NCBI GenBank assembly: GCA_019802505.1
Contig: JAFMOC010000003.1
Location: forward strand, 1,402,501-1,466,500
Reading direction: 5' to 3'
From: Corydoras sp. C115
Taxonomy: Eukaryota; Chordata; Actinopteri; Siluriformes; Callichthyidae
DNA length: 64,000 bases
In this document: in pieces, positions 1 to 13,820 of the stretch
Numbering within the stretch: the stretch's first letter is position 1
Layout of the letters: the number at the start of each line of letters is the position of its first letter
Program-made: the position numbers and the translations under genes
The notes under the pieces: generated by a model
What the model saw: only the letters and a program-made list of their open reading frames with translations
What the model was told of the DNA's origin: nothing
The model's database searches: none

Positions 1-3000
1 CATAACAATGAATCAAACTTTTAAATATATCACATAAAGCCTAATGAAATATCTTGTATGAATTAAGTATGCAGTATTTCAAATGGCAGAGCATTACTAC
101 AGTAGATAGTGTGCGTAATTTGTAAACTCCTCCAGGTACTACACTATATAATCTCACTGTACACAAAACATGAGTATGAGCCACTTTATTCTAAGCACAT
201 TTTAAATATGTATATCCTGGCAGTCTTTATAAGTGTTGTTTAGTAGTCATTTAAAATGAACAGACATGTAAATGGAGGCTACATTTTTTGGTGATATGAA
301 ATTAAAAAAATGGTGCATTTTGTTGGTGTAAATGCCCCTGTGACACTGAGGAGCTCAGCATAACCTAACTTGTCTTTTGATTTTATTTTTTAATAATTAC
401 CTATTTTTAAGTGATTTAAAAAAAAATTACATTTAAGAATTTTGTTCATTTCTTAGTGTTTTTTCTTCTTCTTTCTTTCATGTATTATTGGCATTTTTAA
501 CTGAGCTCTTTCTCCATGCACTGAACTCTTCAGTGATGGAATGGCAACCTCTAAGATCACATCAACAGACCAACGATTGATTGGGTTTAGATTGTTTGAC
601 TACTTGCATAATAAATATTTACTTCAGTAGTTCCAATAAAGGGCTCTGTCTTTGCATTTGTCATTTGACTGACGTTGCCTGAGCAACAGCCCATTTGCCC
701 CATTTGGCTGAACAGGAATAAAAAAAAAAACTTTTTTTTTGTCTGGTATGAATGCATTTATATGAGTAGCCCATATTTACTAAAGTTAGATAATATTAAG
801 CACATTTTGGGATTCTTCTAGATGAAAACAAAAAAAAATGTGATAAAAGTGATGATTTATTATTATTTTACATAATTCAGACAGATGCAGTTAGCGCAAT
901 GGCCCTTTAAAAATCAGCAGCAAAGTTGACCTTTTTCCCCCTCGACTGGTACAACAACATCTTTCCTTCTTTTTTCCCGTTTTCCTTTGTTATCCATGAA
1001 ACTGCCCTTTTAAAACCACCACAAAGGCATATGTTTGTTCAGTTGGCCCAACTGCATTTCCTTTTTGCCCTATATATGTCAGAGACTTCCATTGTTTGGC
1101 TCATCCTCTTTCTTATTCTATTTTTCTTTGTATTCATCTTTCTTTAGACTTGCCTTGGGGAAGTGACTGAGATCCTAAATGCATCTTATACTATCTTTTG
1201 TCATTTAATCACATCCTTTACTAAATAATTTGGATCTTGGTACTATTTTTTGGTACTATTACATTGATTTTTAAGGATTTTTGTAGTACTACATTAGTGA
1301 GTTGCAACAGTCAATTATTATTATTTTTTTCATCTTAATAAAGCAAAAACTTTACCTAAATCTGACCATAATAATCTTAATCCAAAGAATATCTTTAAAG
1401 TTTGCTTTAAATGTACAATTAATCAAGCCTGTACACATTTCTGCATTACTACAAATCAGTTAGAATGGGGTTGTACTTCCATACACCCTTTTGGTGCAAA
1501 GTTTCATAGAGCCCATAAGAGTCCTCAGACATCAGCAGTGGTTGATGTCAGAGACCTTGTGCTGGTCAATTTTAATCATTATAAAGGTGCCTCTTCTGCT
1601 CTGAAGTCACTCTCATTTTATATATGGCTTTGATACTGTTTCCTATCGATTGGTGAGAGTCCTTCAGCACTGATTTGAGACCAGTTTGACCATTTCTCTT
1701 ATCAGTTAAGACACAGAATCAAGCAGGAGGCTGACTGGTCCAAGTGCAAATCAAAAAGGCAATGTTGCCATGCACTGTATCGATCACTGGATAGCTTTAG
1801 GAATAATGAAAAGCACCGGGCAGTGTGCATTGTTAAATTATGGCAAGAGACAAAGACTTTCGGCCTCTAATGAGATGGGATACACTCAGTGAAATGCCAC
1901 TGCATATTGTGTTTTTATTGCTTCATTTATTACTATAGCAGAGATGCTGCTTAAAAAAGGACCCATCTTGGCAACAGACAAGACAACATGACCAACTTTC
2001 CTACCACAACATAGACCTCCTTTCTGAATCCATCTGTGCATCCAGCACAAATTACATGCATTATTCACTGGTCCACAAAGGTAGGATGTGCTTGTGTAGC
2101 CAAGCATTTTTTTGCCTGTTAGGTTACATTTGAAGCGAGGCGTTAGCCCTGCTTTGCATAGCAATGGCTGTGAGTGGTAGCCAGCCTTAACAAAAATGTG
2201 GGGGCTTTCCACCCCATCACTAATTGTGTTTAGGCTAGAATGCCTTTTCTCTATTGCTTAAAACCCTCGCTCTGAACTCCTCTGCCATTCAGTGATGGAT
2301 AAAATACCTTTTGAATGGACGTTCTTGGGAAATTGCAAAGTAACATAGAGACTAGGGGTGCAGACTGCCTCTCCTTACTTTCTAAAGGGAGGGCTTGCTA
2401 TCGCCAACGCCAAACCAAAATAGTTCTATTGAGGCTTTTCTCATCACTTTGCTTAGCCGACTCGGGTGAATTGAGGTTCCCACAGTGATTCTTTACACCA
2501 GTTGCCTCCAATTGAAAAAGGATGTTGATAAACACAGCAGTGTTATTAAAACAGACTGATTCAGAAGGTTAATAGACTTGGAATTGGTTGAAAAATTATG
2601 TGGAAACTAAGTGCAGTATACCTTAGTACATTTACATTGCAGTTTTGAAAAAACTATACCCAATTATGCTTATCATTGTTAAATTTCACATTATGTTAAC
2701 AGTCATTGTTCTATGCTGCAATAAAGAACAAAATGCTTTTAGCTATATTTGTGTAGATTTGGGAAGAGCATTCCAATAAAATTTAGGTTCATTTTAAACA
2801 TAAAATAAGGATTTCCTCACAGAACATATCACTGTTGTATTGCCGTGCTATTGTACTGCTAAGCAATGTCCATCCTGATGTTCTGACTTGCACGACCTTG
2901 GCTGTTGGTTATAAAACGTAACACTTCCTTTTGATGTTTTAAGAATCCTTTTTAAATCTGTCCAACCTTGTTCAGAACAAGGAGTCACCATCCATCTCTG

Positions 3001-4461
3001 TCAAGGACTGACAGGGCCAGCAAAGAAATAATCGCATTGCAGCAGCATTAAACAGCCTATAAGAGGCACAACTAACCCGGTTAGGGACATGGTCACACAT
3101 TTATCAACTGTCAGCTAGAACACTACTCATAGCTGAAGCCAAAATGGCTGCTCATGAAAAATGACTTTTGAATGAATGAAATTAAAAAATAATAAAATAA
3201 AATATATATTTATTATAAAATAATAAAATAATGTTTTTTTTTGTTTTTGACTCTAAGGATCACTTATGTAATACAAGATTTAAACAACCAAAGATTTAAT
3301 CCAGGACTACTATTTATTGATTATTGACAAAAATTATGATCACATTCATTTATCAAAGATTTGAATGAAATGATGGTGAGACAGCAGGACATCATTGGAG
3401 TATTTTTCATGATTGTTGATGCAAAAAAAAGAAAAGTGTTCATAAAATGATCAATTTTAACCTAAATTTGGATGCATTTTGTCTGTTCATTGCACATTTA
3501 AGACTTTTTTTTATCTCTAAAAAAATAAACACCTCAAAATAACTAAATGTGTATTACCTTAACAAAGTTAAAACAAATAGATTTTAATTTCTTAAAACAT
3601 GTTGCAGTGCAGGTGTTGGTAAGGAACCATCTAATTTCATGATATGATTCCACTAAAATTATATTAATCATCTCATGTGCAGTGTTTGGAATCAGTATGG
3701 AGATGCTATTTTTGAAGCATATAATTAATTAATGATTATGTGTATAGATCTTATCATTTGTAAATCATTTGCAAACTGAACTAGTACCACCAGTTCAGTT
3801 TGACACTTTCTGTGTAGTTCTGTCTCATTTCTCATTGAGGAATATTTATTAGGGTATTTTTTTTCAGTTTGTCCTACTCAAGTGAAAAAAAACATCTGTA
3901 TCTATCTGCATTTGTCACTGTCTTTATCCAGTTACAGTGGCTACTAACAGACAAATAAATGACCCTTTCTATCAAAAAAAAGTTTTTCTTTTTCTGGTGT
4001 CATTTCTTGGTGATAATAGGAGTAATGGAGTATCCCATCAGCGTTCCTTTTCACCAGTCTTTCAACAGATTGGGAGATTTGAAATGGTAGTGAACGAGAA
4101 AGAGTTTCTGAGAGCATTGTGCATAACCAAAGATTGTGATCAGTAATCATTTCTGGAATTTGACTCCTCTCATCAATCAAATGACACTTGCTAAAGGTTA
4201 CATCCATTCAAGGGTCTTTTGTGAATAAAAAAAAATGTAATTATCCTTTATCACCAGACAGTGAAGAAGTGAAGACATAATTATCTCTCTTTTGTTTCAG
4301 GGATTGCTGATTCCCATAGAATTATTAAACATTAATAGTAATGGTGACCAAACAGACAGAAGATGGACATACAGCTCTTTGTGTATGGTGGCTTTTTTAT
4401 ATAAAGTTTTTATATAAATTATTAATCCATATTAACCCACATAATGGTGGGGAGACAAGGC
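1..4461. other. gene-free AT-rich stretch
   Basis: No exon with flanking splice signals, no RNA gene and no clear transposon was found. The stretch is AT-rich with many short A or T runs. Short open frames at 926-1147 (+) and 1886-2212 (-) have no recognisable domain and no convincing splice context. It may be intron or 5' distal DNA of the LHFPL-type gene whose last exon lies at 36,112, but nothing here proves it. Confidence 0.5.
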
Positions 4462-4671
4462 AATACCGTGACGTAGTGGTCAGCCTCACGACGCTGTTGA
4501 TCCAGGTTTAAATCCTGATCTGGGTGAAGGGTGAAGTTTTCATGTCCCCTTGTCCCTGTGGGTTCTCATCCAATTTGAGGTGAATTGGCTGCTCTAAATT
4601 GTCCCTATATAGTGTATGAGTGAGTGTGTGCCCAGCAATGGATTAGTGTCCTGTCCTGTCTGCTCAGCGGA
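4462..4671 (+). repeat. tRNA-derived SINE, family A (old, 3'-truncated)
   Basis: A diverged copy of the abundant family A. The tRNA-like head, the box-B-like GGTTTAAATCC, the fragment around the TGTCCCTGTGGGTTCTC core and the downstream GTGTGCCCAGCAATGGATT are recognisable. The 3' third is missing. Confidence 0.75.
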
Positions 4672-5097
4672 AATGTTTTTTCCACAGGATGGGCCAAACA
4701 TTATTTTACATATTTTTTATGGTTTTCCTTTGTTTTTTTGTTCTATTTCCACAATCTTATCTCTACTTCAAAAATCTATGCATATATGAGTTTTCACCCA
4801 TGTCCATGGACTCTATGAGAAACATATGTCATTTATGCAATTATTTTTTCATTGTGTAGCAACAAGACATTGCATAAAATCATACAAATACAAAATAATG
4901 CTCACATCAACATTTCATACCAAGGGAAAATGTGGCCTTGGTCATGATAGATACTTATCAGTTCCATACTTTTATAAAATAATCACACTTATGATAAAGT
5001 AATAAAGAGATCTATTTGGCCTACAGTACTTACATACAGAGGAGTGCCTCCACATTTAACCAATCCTTGCAGTAAAACACAAACACATATACACACA

Positions 5098-5207
5098 TTT
5101 AACACATGCGCCCAGAGTGGTGGGCAGCCCTGTACTCGGCGCCCAGTGAGCAATTAAGGTAAGGTGCCTTGCCCAGGGGCACTTCAGCCATAGTACTTGT
5201 TCTTTAA
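5098..5207 (-). repeat. tRNA-derived SINE, family B fragment
   Basis: Reverse complement of the middle of family B: the GTGCCCCTGGGCAAGGCAC-type core and the GCCCACCACTCTGGGCGC block are visible. The tRNA head is lost. Confidence 0.65.
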
Positions 5208-7354
5208 AAACAAGCATACAAGTGCCCCTGCCCCTTTTGTCTCACTTGAGTTTGTAAGGTTTATTGTGCCGTTTCTGTAGCTTTAGTCAATTCTCACAAT
5301 GCTTACAATTTCAGATGATTTGCGTAAATCTTTTGTCTTTTAAACTCCTAAATGTCCTATAGACCAAGGACAGTGGTGGGTACCATTTGCCACCATTATA
5401 TTATTTTGACATTTATACACTTGCAAAATGACATCCTCCTAGCCCACCTTTTAAAGGCTGCATTTTATTTGGTAAGCTTAGCCTGGTGTTCGAGCTCAGA
5501 CCTTCAGATAATGCTGATGTCCAGCATCGCACCTTTTAACACTGAGCCATGGGAGTATGCTTTGTTTTTAATACAACCAAACAACCAGTAAAACTGTGGT
5601 GTTTGTCTGTGAAAGTCTTTCGAATCTACAGATCAATGTAAAATCCTTTCTGGCTCACTTTTGCAAGCTTGTGTGTTTGTCTGTGTCTGGGAGATTTATT
5701 CAGGTCTGTGGGTATGGCAGGCTGGTTCTATCTTTTATTTATGAATGCATTGGCTGGAGCCAGTAATTTATGTGAGCTTCAATTTGGCAGCTACTAAATA
5801 AATGGTACGTGTGTGAATGTAATCATGTCATAGTGGATCGCATGCCTCTGAATTTTGTGTAACATGCATGTATTTCATTAAATAAAATGGAGTTTGAAGA
5901 TGTTCTATTTCTCTTTACAGAAATGTGTATAGACATGCATAACGACCTCAGTAACCAAAGAAACTGGTAGAAAAAGATATATTCTGCATCTTACATGTAC
6001 CTTTTCATGTGCCATACACAGCAACCTCTTCACTGCATGTTGACGATGTGTACAGCAAGTGTGGGCTGTTTTCTGATGTTTATATTAAATAGAAATATTA
6101 AATATAAACATCACAGATTTCACAAGAACGTCAGTAGTGAAGCAAATGTTTTACACTGTCGATGCTGCCTGGCCGTTCAAGGAGGATGAGTCCCCCACAG
6201 AGCCTTGGTCCTTTCTTTAGCTCAAGGTTTCTTCCTTAAAAACCAATGAACCAAGTGTTTTTTTTAACACTTGTATGTAAATAATAACTGTGCATACATT
6301 CAGAACTTATAATTGACTTTATTTTCATTTGACATTATATTTCATTAAATATTTAGCCAATTTTGAACAATATTTAGTTTTTTGGGGATCCATTGAAATC
6401 ATCGATGCATGTCATTTAACCAGGAGACTGTTAGTGGACATTTTTATTTACAGATGTTTTACTCAGATTTGTACTGTATACTTTCTTTGTTGATAGAAAG
6501 CCATTTTTAAATGAATCTGGTTTGGCACTGATAGTGCATCAATACAAGATATTAAGCACAAGTGTGTTCGATTTTTTACAAGAAAGGTTTGTTTGTTCGT
6601 TCATTTTATCTATGAATGCTGAACCTGCGTTCATATGCTAATGAAGCATTAAGACAAAGGCTCCTCCACCTACAACGACATCCGTTACCTACTTATTATA
6701 CATGCAGAAAATACCCGGTGCCCCTTTCATTGAGTATTTAATATTGCATTAGAGACGTTTAGTAATGTGATTAATCCCTGACATCTAGCAGCATGTGCGG
6801 AAAGAGGCCTCGGGGGAATTTCCGATGCCAGTAAAGACCAGAACTGATGAAGTCCTTCGTGTGCTCAGCAATAGGGCGTCAAAAAAGGCTTGTGCCAACT
6901 GCTATATTAAAAAAACAATTTTATTTTTAAATTCTCTACCCATTTTTACACTAACCCCAGTTCTTTGCAGGACCCTAAGCAATTCATAATCAAATATTCA
7001 GATCATTTTCACCTTTTGTTAGCATGCCACCATGAAACGCAGGTCCCTTTCCTCTACGGCTTTATAGCTAATGGGGTCATTAAGATGTCCAATTAAGTAC
7101 AAAATCATGTGCAGCCTTCATTGAGCGCATAATCTGACATATACAGCAGGGCAGTACCCTTAGTACTTTAAGAAGTCTGAGCTCAACTAAGTGCCTGTTA
7201 CGTTGCTCCTTACTCTCACACTTTCTCGGTTTCTCTCTCTTGTGGTTGGCACTCTTTATATTATGGCTCTAGGAAGGCTCCTACACAAAGTGGTAGGAGT
7301 TCATATAGATGTAGCAAGCAGTGTATGTTCACTGTTTTTTTTTTAAAACACACT
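5208..7354. other. gene-free stretch
   Basis: No supported gene or clear repeat. A non-repetitive sub-block near 6,620-6,860 has mixed composition and an ATGCTAAT octamer-like site, which could mean regulatory DNA, but this is only a weak impression. Confidence 0.4.
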
Positions 7355-7546
7355 GTATATGTGGCAATTTGGAGAATTTAATTGACATTGATCCATGTTT
7401 TTGGATTGTGGGAGGAAACCGGAGAACCCAGAGGAAACCCAAGTGGACACAGGGAGAACATGGAAACTCCACCCAGATTGGGATTCGAACCGGGAATCCC
7501 TAGCGCTGAGAGGCGAACGTGTTAACCACTAAGCCACCGTGCCGCC
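7355..7546 (-). repeat. tRNA-derived SINE, family A (5' half)
   Basis: Reverse-strand copy with an intact tRNA head at 7,546 (GGCGGCACGGTGGCTTAGTGG reads leftward) and box B GGTTCGAATCC. It stops after the ATGGATCAATGTCAATT-type segment, so the 3' half is absent. Confidence 0.85.
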
Positions 7547-7972
7547 ATATAGGTTATAATATATAAACAAAATACAGTAACTACATAAACTAATATTTAT
7601 TTCCTGATTATGACATACTGAAATGTATAAACGTATAGAAGTAATAGCACTGTTAATGTCTTTTTTTTCCCAATAAGTTAAATTTATGAAAATTACAAAG
7701 ATTTAAAGAAAACGGACTTGTTTTAAAGTTCATGTGTTTACTAGCAAAATGTTAAATAAGTAAAGGTGATTAAACATTTACATAATATAACTGGCTTTTT
7801 TATATAAAGCAATTTGTTCTTCAAAGTATATTTCTCAATAATCAAGCCAATCAGTTGTTTAATATGTCGTAATGGATGAGGTTAAATTGGAAAGCTTACC
7901 GGATTTAGCGCGAAAGTCTTACCGAAAAGCCTGTTTAGCTTAGTGCCATTAGGTAAATTGTACAGTATCCTA

Positions 7973-7973
<1 letters not shown>

Positions 7974-8047
<74 letters not shown>
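7974..8047. repeat. (GT)n then (GA)n microsatellite
   Basis: About 28 GT units followed by about 8 GA units, uninterrupted. Confidence 0.97.
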
Positions 8048-8708
8048 CATGAACATGTATATCGGATTGGAGCAGCTGACAGATATTTAGGACAAAATAA
8101 TTAATTACTGGTTAAAAGGATTAGCATTGGATAGTAGAGTGTGTGCTTGTAAATTATTAATCTTCTCCTAGCTAGTATTTAGTGACAGCAATGATTGTGA
8201 AGTAGACAGCATGAAAAGAAGCACAGATAAAGAGGAAAAAAAAGAGAGATGGATTTGTTCTGAAACACAAGCATGACTAGAGACAAACAAGAAAAAATCT
8301 GATGTTATTAGGAAAGACAAAGCCAAGATGGAGTGATGTATGACTACAAACCCAGAATAAAAACAGGTAGAAAGAAAAAAGGACAAAGTGAGATGTTGAG
8401 ACGTTTCTGCCTCAAGAATGAGGCAGAAAGAGAGAAGGGGATAAGGAGACAGGTTACTCTCCTGCCTCATCTACCTTTCTTCGGACCTGATGTAATTTTA
8501 CACTGTGTGTGCTGTTAAAAAAAGATCATTTGTGTTTGTGGGTTTAAAATGTCAGGAGCTATTACGCATGAGAAAAACCAGGTTCACTGCGGTTGTGTCG
8601 ATGTGCTTGTGTCATAGATTCAGTACATGACATGCCATCAGTTTGCATTATTTACTATGATCTTAAAATCAAAGCTGAATCTGATAAATCAGGTTCAGAA
8701 AGCAGGTA

Positions 8709-8995
8709 AGGCAGTCGTAGACTTGTGATTAAGGAACCAGCCTTGCGACCTAAAGGTTCCTGGTTTGATTCCTGGTCTTATCAAGTAGTATGGCTGAAAG
8801 TACTATGACCTAACCTCAATTGCTCCTCAGGCACCGTGTACAAGGTTGCCCACTGCTCTGGGCTCATGCGCTCACTTCACTAGTCACTAGTGTGTGTATG
8901 CGTGTGTGTCACTGCACGGATGGGTTAAATGTGGAGGACAATTCCTCTGTGTGTAAGCACAGTAGGCAAAATAGATCACTTTACCAGTAAATTTA
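8709..8995 (+). repeat. tRNA-derived SINE, family B
   Basis: Begins GGCAGTCGTAG, then AACCAGCCTTGCGACC and box-B-like GGTTTGATTCC. It continues with the GTGTGTCACTGCACGGATGG block and ends in ATAGATCACTTTACCAGTAA. Closely related copies lie at 10,335 and 31,213. Confidence 0.85.
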
Positions 8996-9373
8996 AAAAG
9001 AAATGTACATTTGATTTTTTTTTGGCCGACATCAGCTCATCAGCCGCATTTGGACCATCATTTAGCTTTCAGAGAGACGGCACATTGTCAGATGTGAAAA
9101 AGGAATGATAATAGCATGTTTTTTTTACTTTTTTTACAGAAAAAAACTAAATCATTGAATTATGTTTTAGGATAACTGATGATAACTGTAATGATTTGTA
9201 ATTATTTTCTAGAACCATACACAGTTCACAGTGTCACCAATATGAGGACATTTATTATACAAAAATATCTAACACCATCTGTGACAGATCCTAATAAATA
9301 AGACTGAGCACAGGTGAGATTTGAACTCACACCTGCTTTATTAGCCATAATCAATGTTAATCAGCAAGCTTTA

Positions 9374-9507
9374 CACACACACACACACACACACATACAC
9401 ACACACACACAAACACTGCCACAAAGAGAAAACCCGTCTCTTGATCCCTAACTCAGTAGCCCATGCTCCTTTTATCCATTGTTTAAAGTCAATCAATAAT
9501 CACACAA

Positions 9508-9552
<45 letters not shown>
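9374..9552. repeat. (CA)n microsatellites
   Basis: Two CA tracts (about 9,374-9,411 with a TA interruption, and 9,510-9,552). The long open frame across them at 9,354-9,833 only reflects the repeat. Confidence 0.95.
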
Positions 9553-9556
<4 letters not shown>

Positions 9557-9689
9557 CCTTTCTGTCGATGTGTCTCTTTCTCTCACTCATCATCTCACGC
9601 TCCTTTTATCTCCACTGCTCGCTGCCAACAGAAGGAGGAGACAATTAATCATACAGACAACCCCACAATCCTGCATCCTTTACCTGCTC

Positions 9690-10830
9690 TGGTCGTCACT
9701 AACTATACTAACTATAGTATTCCTATCTGGACATCTAACTATACTGTCCTTATTAGGAAATATGACCCTATACAGTCAATCTAAAGACCTGTTGTACTGT
9801 AAGGATAATATGGACTATGATGATCTACACTAAAACTGGCGTTTATTGCCACATATAGTTCAAAACTACCTCCCTGTGATGGCCTCCAAAACCCTACTTT
9901 GTTGTGGACCTCATATAAATATCAGATCTTCTGGAAACACAACTTTTATACAAATACACGCACGCTGCTTTTGCGTGTCAGCTTACTATCTCTGTCTCTT
10001 TTGCCACAGCTCACAACCCCGTTTAATCTTCACCGCTCATTGCCAACAAAAGGAGGCGACAATTAATCAAACAGACAAGCTGCAGGTGCCCATATACAAA
10101 CGCCGTTCAATCACGAACACGTGCCACAGAGGACATCTGACATTATACTGTCACTTTGAGGACATCTGACACAATAATGTCACTATAAGGACATCTCAAA
10201 TTATACTATCGCTGTAAGAACATCTCCTACGACACCGTATTCACCATGTGAAAACTTCTGATTATATACTGTCACTGTGAGAACATCCGACACTATGTCA
10301 CTATGAGAATGTCTGTCTAAAATTATACTGTCCTCAGGCAGTCGTAGGCTAGTGATTAAGGAACCAGCCTTGTAACCTGAAGGTTCCCAGTTTGATTCCA
10401 GATCTCACCAAGAACTATGGCTGAAGTGCACTATGGAAAGGCACCTAACCCCACTTGTTTCCTGTGTGCCGTTTACAGGGTTGTGCACCGCACTGGGTAC
10501 ATGTGCTCACTTCACTTAGTGTGTGTATGTGTGTGTGTTTTCACTACCCAGATGGGTTAAATGTGGAGGACAAATTCCTCTGTCTGTAAGAACAGCAGGA
10601 TAAATTGATCACTTAATAGAGATGTTTAACACAACACTGTCCTATCCATACATCTGACTTTAAAAGACATCTGACTTTACATTTTCTTTCTGAGGACATC
10701 TAGCACTATTATTGTCCCTGCAAAGATATCTGTCCCTGTTTTGTCTCTGTATGAACATCTGACACTACTGTCATTTTGAGAACACCCTAAACTATTATGT
10801 GGCTGTGAAGACATTTGAGACGAAAGATTG
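9690..10830 (+). repeat. degenerate ~30-bp minisatellite, split by a SINE
   Basis: Imperfect repeats of a unit like GAGGACATCTGACACTATAC followed by TGTCACTGT occur from about 9,700 to 10,334. They resume from about 10,632 to 10,830, after a family B SINE at 10,335-10,618. Unit length drifts around 25-35 bp and copies have decayed. Confidence 0.7.
10335..10618 (+). repeat. tRNA-derived SINE, family B
   Basis: Same order of blocks as the copy at 8,709: GGCAGTCGTAGGCTAGTG head, AACCAGCCTTGTAACC, the CACTACCCAGATGGGTTAAA block and ATTGATCACTTAA end. It interrupts the degenerate minisatellite. Confidence 0.85.
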
Positions 10831-10998
10831 TATAGACATCAGATTATTTTTTCTTATACTAAGCAGGATTATATTCTATGTTTCACTCATACAGGAACCC
10901 TCTTATTCATTTTACTAATAGGCTGTCACATGAGTATCCTTACGTATTGTTTCTCACATCTATCTAATGTGCCCATGATTAAAAGTGTTTAACCTCTG

Positions 10999-11163
10999 TG
11001 TGTGTGTGTGTGTGTGTGTGCGTGCGCATGTGTGTGTGTGTATATGCCTGACCAAGAACCTGAGATCCTCTTAAAATCTCACATTGGGAATAAACCATTT
11101 ACACAAAACAAGCTTTATAGATTTCAGATTAGCAGTGGACAAAAAACTGTTTCACACCTGATT

Positions 11164-11232
<69 letters not shown>
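10999..11232. repeat. two (GT)n microsatellites
   Basis: GT tracts at about 10,999-11,041 (with CG variants) and 11,167-11,232 (about 33 units). The open frame at 11,002-11,340 is a by-product. Confidence 0.95.
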
Positions 11233-11234
<2 letters not shown>

Positions 11235-11751
11235 GTTGTGTTGGTATATATTACACTGTGGGGACCAAAACCTCAGGGGGATCTTCTCGTACCTGTATGG
11301 TCCTCATATTTTAAATAATTGGAAGGTGAAATGTGTTTAAGTTTCACAGTTGGGTTGGGGGAGAAAATGTAAGATGTAAGAAAGTATTTACAGTGTGTTT
11401 GTTAAAATTATTCTCTTCTATTGCTCAAACCATATCCATAAACCTCCTTTTTGGCCTTGCTCTCCTCCTGTTTGGTGGTTCCGTCCTCATCACTTTGCAT
11501 TTTCCCAAACCACCTTAATCTCCCCTCAATCAATCTGTCTCCAAAATGCCCTTCCGGTGCCATTCCAGCTCCCTCTAATGCCTTTTGGTCAAAGCCAAGA
11601 TATAAATTTTTTTTTAAATGTGTGAAACTGTATATTGAACAAACTTACATGAAGGAATTGTACCTGCCTCTGTTGCCTGTTCCTAAAAATTACTCAAAAG
11701 AGTATAAAAAGCTGGTGTTCATTAAAGTTGCCATGTTTTCCATTTTCATTC

Positions 11752-11886
11752 GGTGGAGTTTCCATGTTCTCCGTGTTTTTTTTTTGGTTTTTTTGGGGCT
11801 CTCCAGCTTCCTTTCACAGTCCAAAAGCATGGATTTCGAGGTAAATTGTCTGCGCTCATTTGCCCTTATATAGTGCATGTGTGTGT
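11752..11886 (+). repeat. tRNA-derived SINE, family A fragment
   Basis: Contains GTGGAGTTTCCATGTTCTCC, a T-rich expansion, then CACAGTCCAAAAGCATGGAT and the CTTATATAGTGCATGTG segment. Head and 3' end are missing. Confidence 0.75.
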
Positions 11887-12832
11887 GTTCTGTTGTTCTG
11901 TTGTTTTAAACTGTTCATCATCTTTATTTGCCATTGCACATTATGTCAATGTTAAAAGCACCAGAACTGCACATAGCACAAGGTTCTACAGTACTACTGC
12001 AGGACAGTTTTGTGTCTTGTCAGGTCTTTGTAATTGAGCTTTGTTAATTGGTCAATAATTCCTTGTTAATTTGCTGATGATGTTTAGTGATTACCCATAG
12101 CTGGGTGTTTCCATCACATGTCCTCCATCACCTATTTGAACACACGTTACCTCTTCATTCCCTTCTGATTGTCAAATTACTTGCATCCGGTTTGCTTGTG
12201 CGTGTGTTTGTTTTCCGCTGTGTTTCCTGCATTAAAAACCTTTTACTGAACTCTGACTCAGACGACAGGCAGCAGGATCGTAACACATAATTATGAAAAT
12301 GCTTTGATATTTTTACCATGTACTATGTGTTGTTGTGTTTGGACAAAGCATATTCAAATAAAAAACAATGATTACTATAGCATTTTGCCTCATCATGATG
12401 GTCCTCAATTATAATACTCTTATAACATTCTTTTTTTGATGGTCAATCGACTCATATATTAATAGTAATATCAGCAACAAGCTAAACTGCAGTATCACCA
12501 AATACAGATCTTTTACCTTTATATATATTGCTAAGTAAATACATAACAAATATAATTACGGTACAGATAATAAATCTCAGATTAATATGACTGAAAATTA
12601 AAATGCAGCTCCAAATTGTGTAATGTACTGTATAGTACTAAACCTGTGTGCATTGGCTGTGGATAAATGCTTTGATTATGGAGTATAGGGGATAATTTGC
12701 ACTTTAAAACCAATCAGAGCAGAGATCATCATTATCATCATCATTATAAGTCATTATAAGTCAGCTTATTTTATTCTAGGACCAAATAATTGCTTTGGAT
12801 TAGTGCATATCTGAGTATTCATTCACTCTGGT

Positions 12833-13022
12833 CAGTGTGTTGGGTTATCAATCTAATGGTTGGGATTTCAAATCTTAGGTCCACTGAAGTTATCATTGTG
12901 GGCCCTTGAACAAGGCCCTTAATTGTCATTGCTCCGGAGCGCTGCTGTACTGTACTCGGACCCCAATCATTTACTTGGGACACTTGTAGGTTGCTTTGAA
13001 TAAAAGCCTCTAAATGTTAACT
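12833..13022 (+). repeat. tRNA-derived SINE, family D
   Basis: Old copy: box-B-like GGGATTTCAAATCTTAGGTC, then GGGCCCTTGAACAAGGCCC and the tail TTGAATAAAAGCCTCTAAAT. A related copy lies at 51,241. Confidence 0.65.
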
Positions 13023-13309
13023 GACCTAATGTGAGGTATGGCATGGCATGGTCCTTTTAAAGTTTATGTGTTTGGGGATTTCCACTGTTTTCCACTTCCT
13101 CAGCATGTCCCTTTGCGAAAACAAAACTTTAAAGAAGACACTTCATGTTTGTGCATGTGTCTAATCTGTGTCTAAATACATAAATGCAATGAAGTGATTG
13201 TGTGTGCATTCTGTAATTTTTAGCTACGAGTGCTGTAATTTCTATGGCAGTGACTCGTTAAAGAGCACTCCAGCATGCACACACCTGGTTTGTAGATAAG
13301 AGCCAAATT

Positions 13310-13500
13310 ATATCTGCACAACAGCTCTGCCCTGATGGCTCATAATTGCAGCGGTTATAAGAGATTGGGCTATAGCGCATGTACAGCTGCCTCTGTCAAC
13401 GACAAGCCCATCACACCACACCCCACCCCCAAGACACACAAACAATGACATCAAGCACCATTCGCTGAAAATTACAGCCAGCTCTGCTGTGTAGTTTGAC
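13310..13500. other. non-repetitive block, candidate conserved noncoding element
   Basis: Complex, evenly composed sequence without repeat or coding signature between AT-rich neighbours. It includes TAAT cores and a TATAA-like run. This is an inference from texture only; alignment with other fish would settle it. Confidence 0.2.
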
Positions 13501-13786
13501 ATATGGCCTGGAGTGTGGATAGTGATGGACCTCATCTTTATGACAGGATGTTGTTGGGTGGAGGGTTTATGGGGGTGAGATATGTTTTTCACTTTGACCC
13601 CTATCACTTTACCTATCATTTCTTCCACCTTTTTTACACTGTGGGGAAAATGTGTGTTTACCTTTATAGGATGGAAATGATAGAAAATTACAGCCTGTAC
13701 ACAATTTAATATATCTCACAAAGTACACAATAGATCTCCCATGGCTCATGAACTCTGTGTTATGATTGGCTTATTAATCAAATATT

Positions 13787-13810
<24 letters not shown>
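13787..13810. repeat. (TA)n microsatellite
   Basis: A run of TA dinucleotides followed by AAATATAAAAT. Confidence 0.9.

Positions 13811-13820
<10 letters not shown>

Noticed and set aside
1886..2212. 108-codon minus-strand open frame with many Cys
   Set aside because: No recognisable domain, no good splice sites and no repeat of the Cys pattern; most likely chance.
4944..5100. Extra exon of the LHFPL-type gene in the first 36 kb
   Set aside because: I looked for helix-coding frames with matching phase-1 donors and the family's N-terminal motifs and found none that I could support, here or elsewhere upstream.
9354..9833. 159-codon open frame
   Set aside because: Dominated by (CA)n tracts read as Thr-His repeats, followed by the degenerate minisatellite; no domain or splice context.
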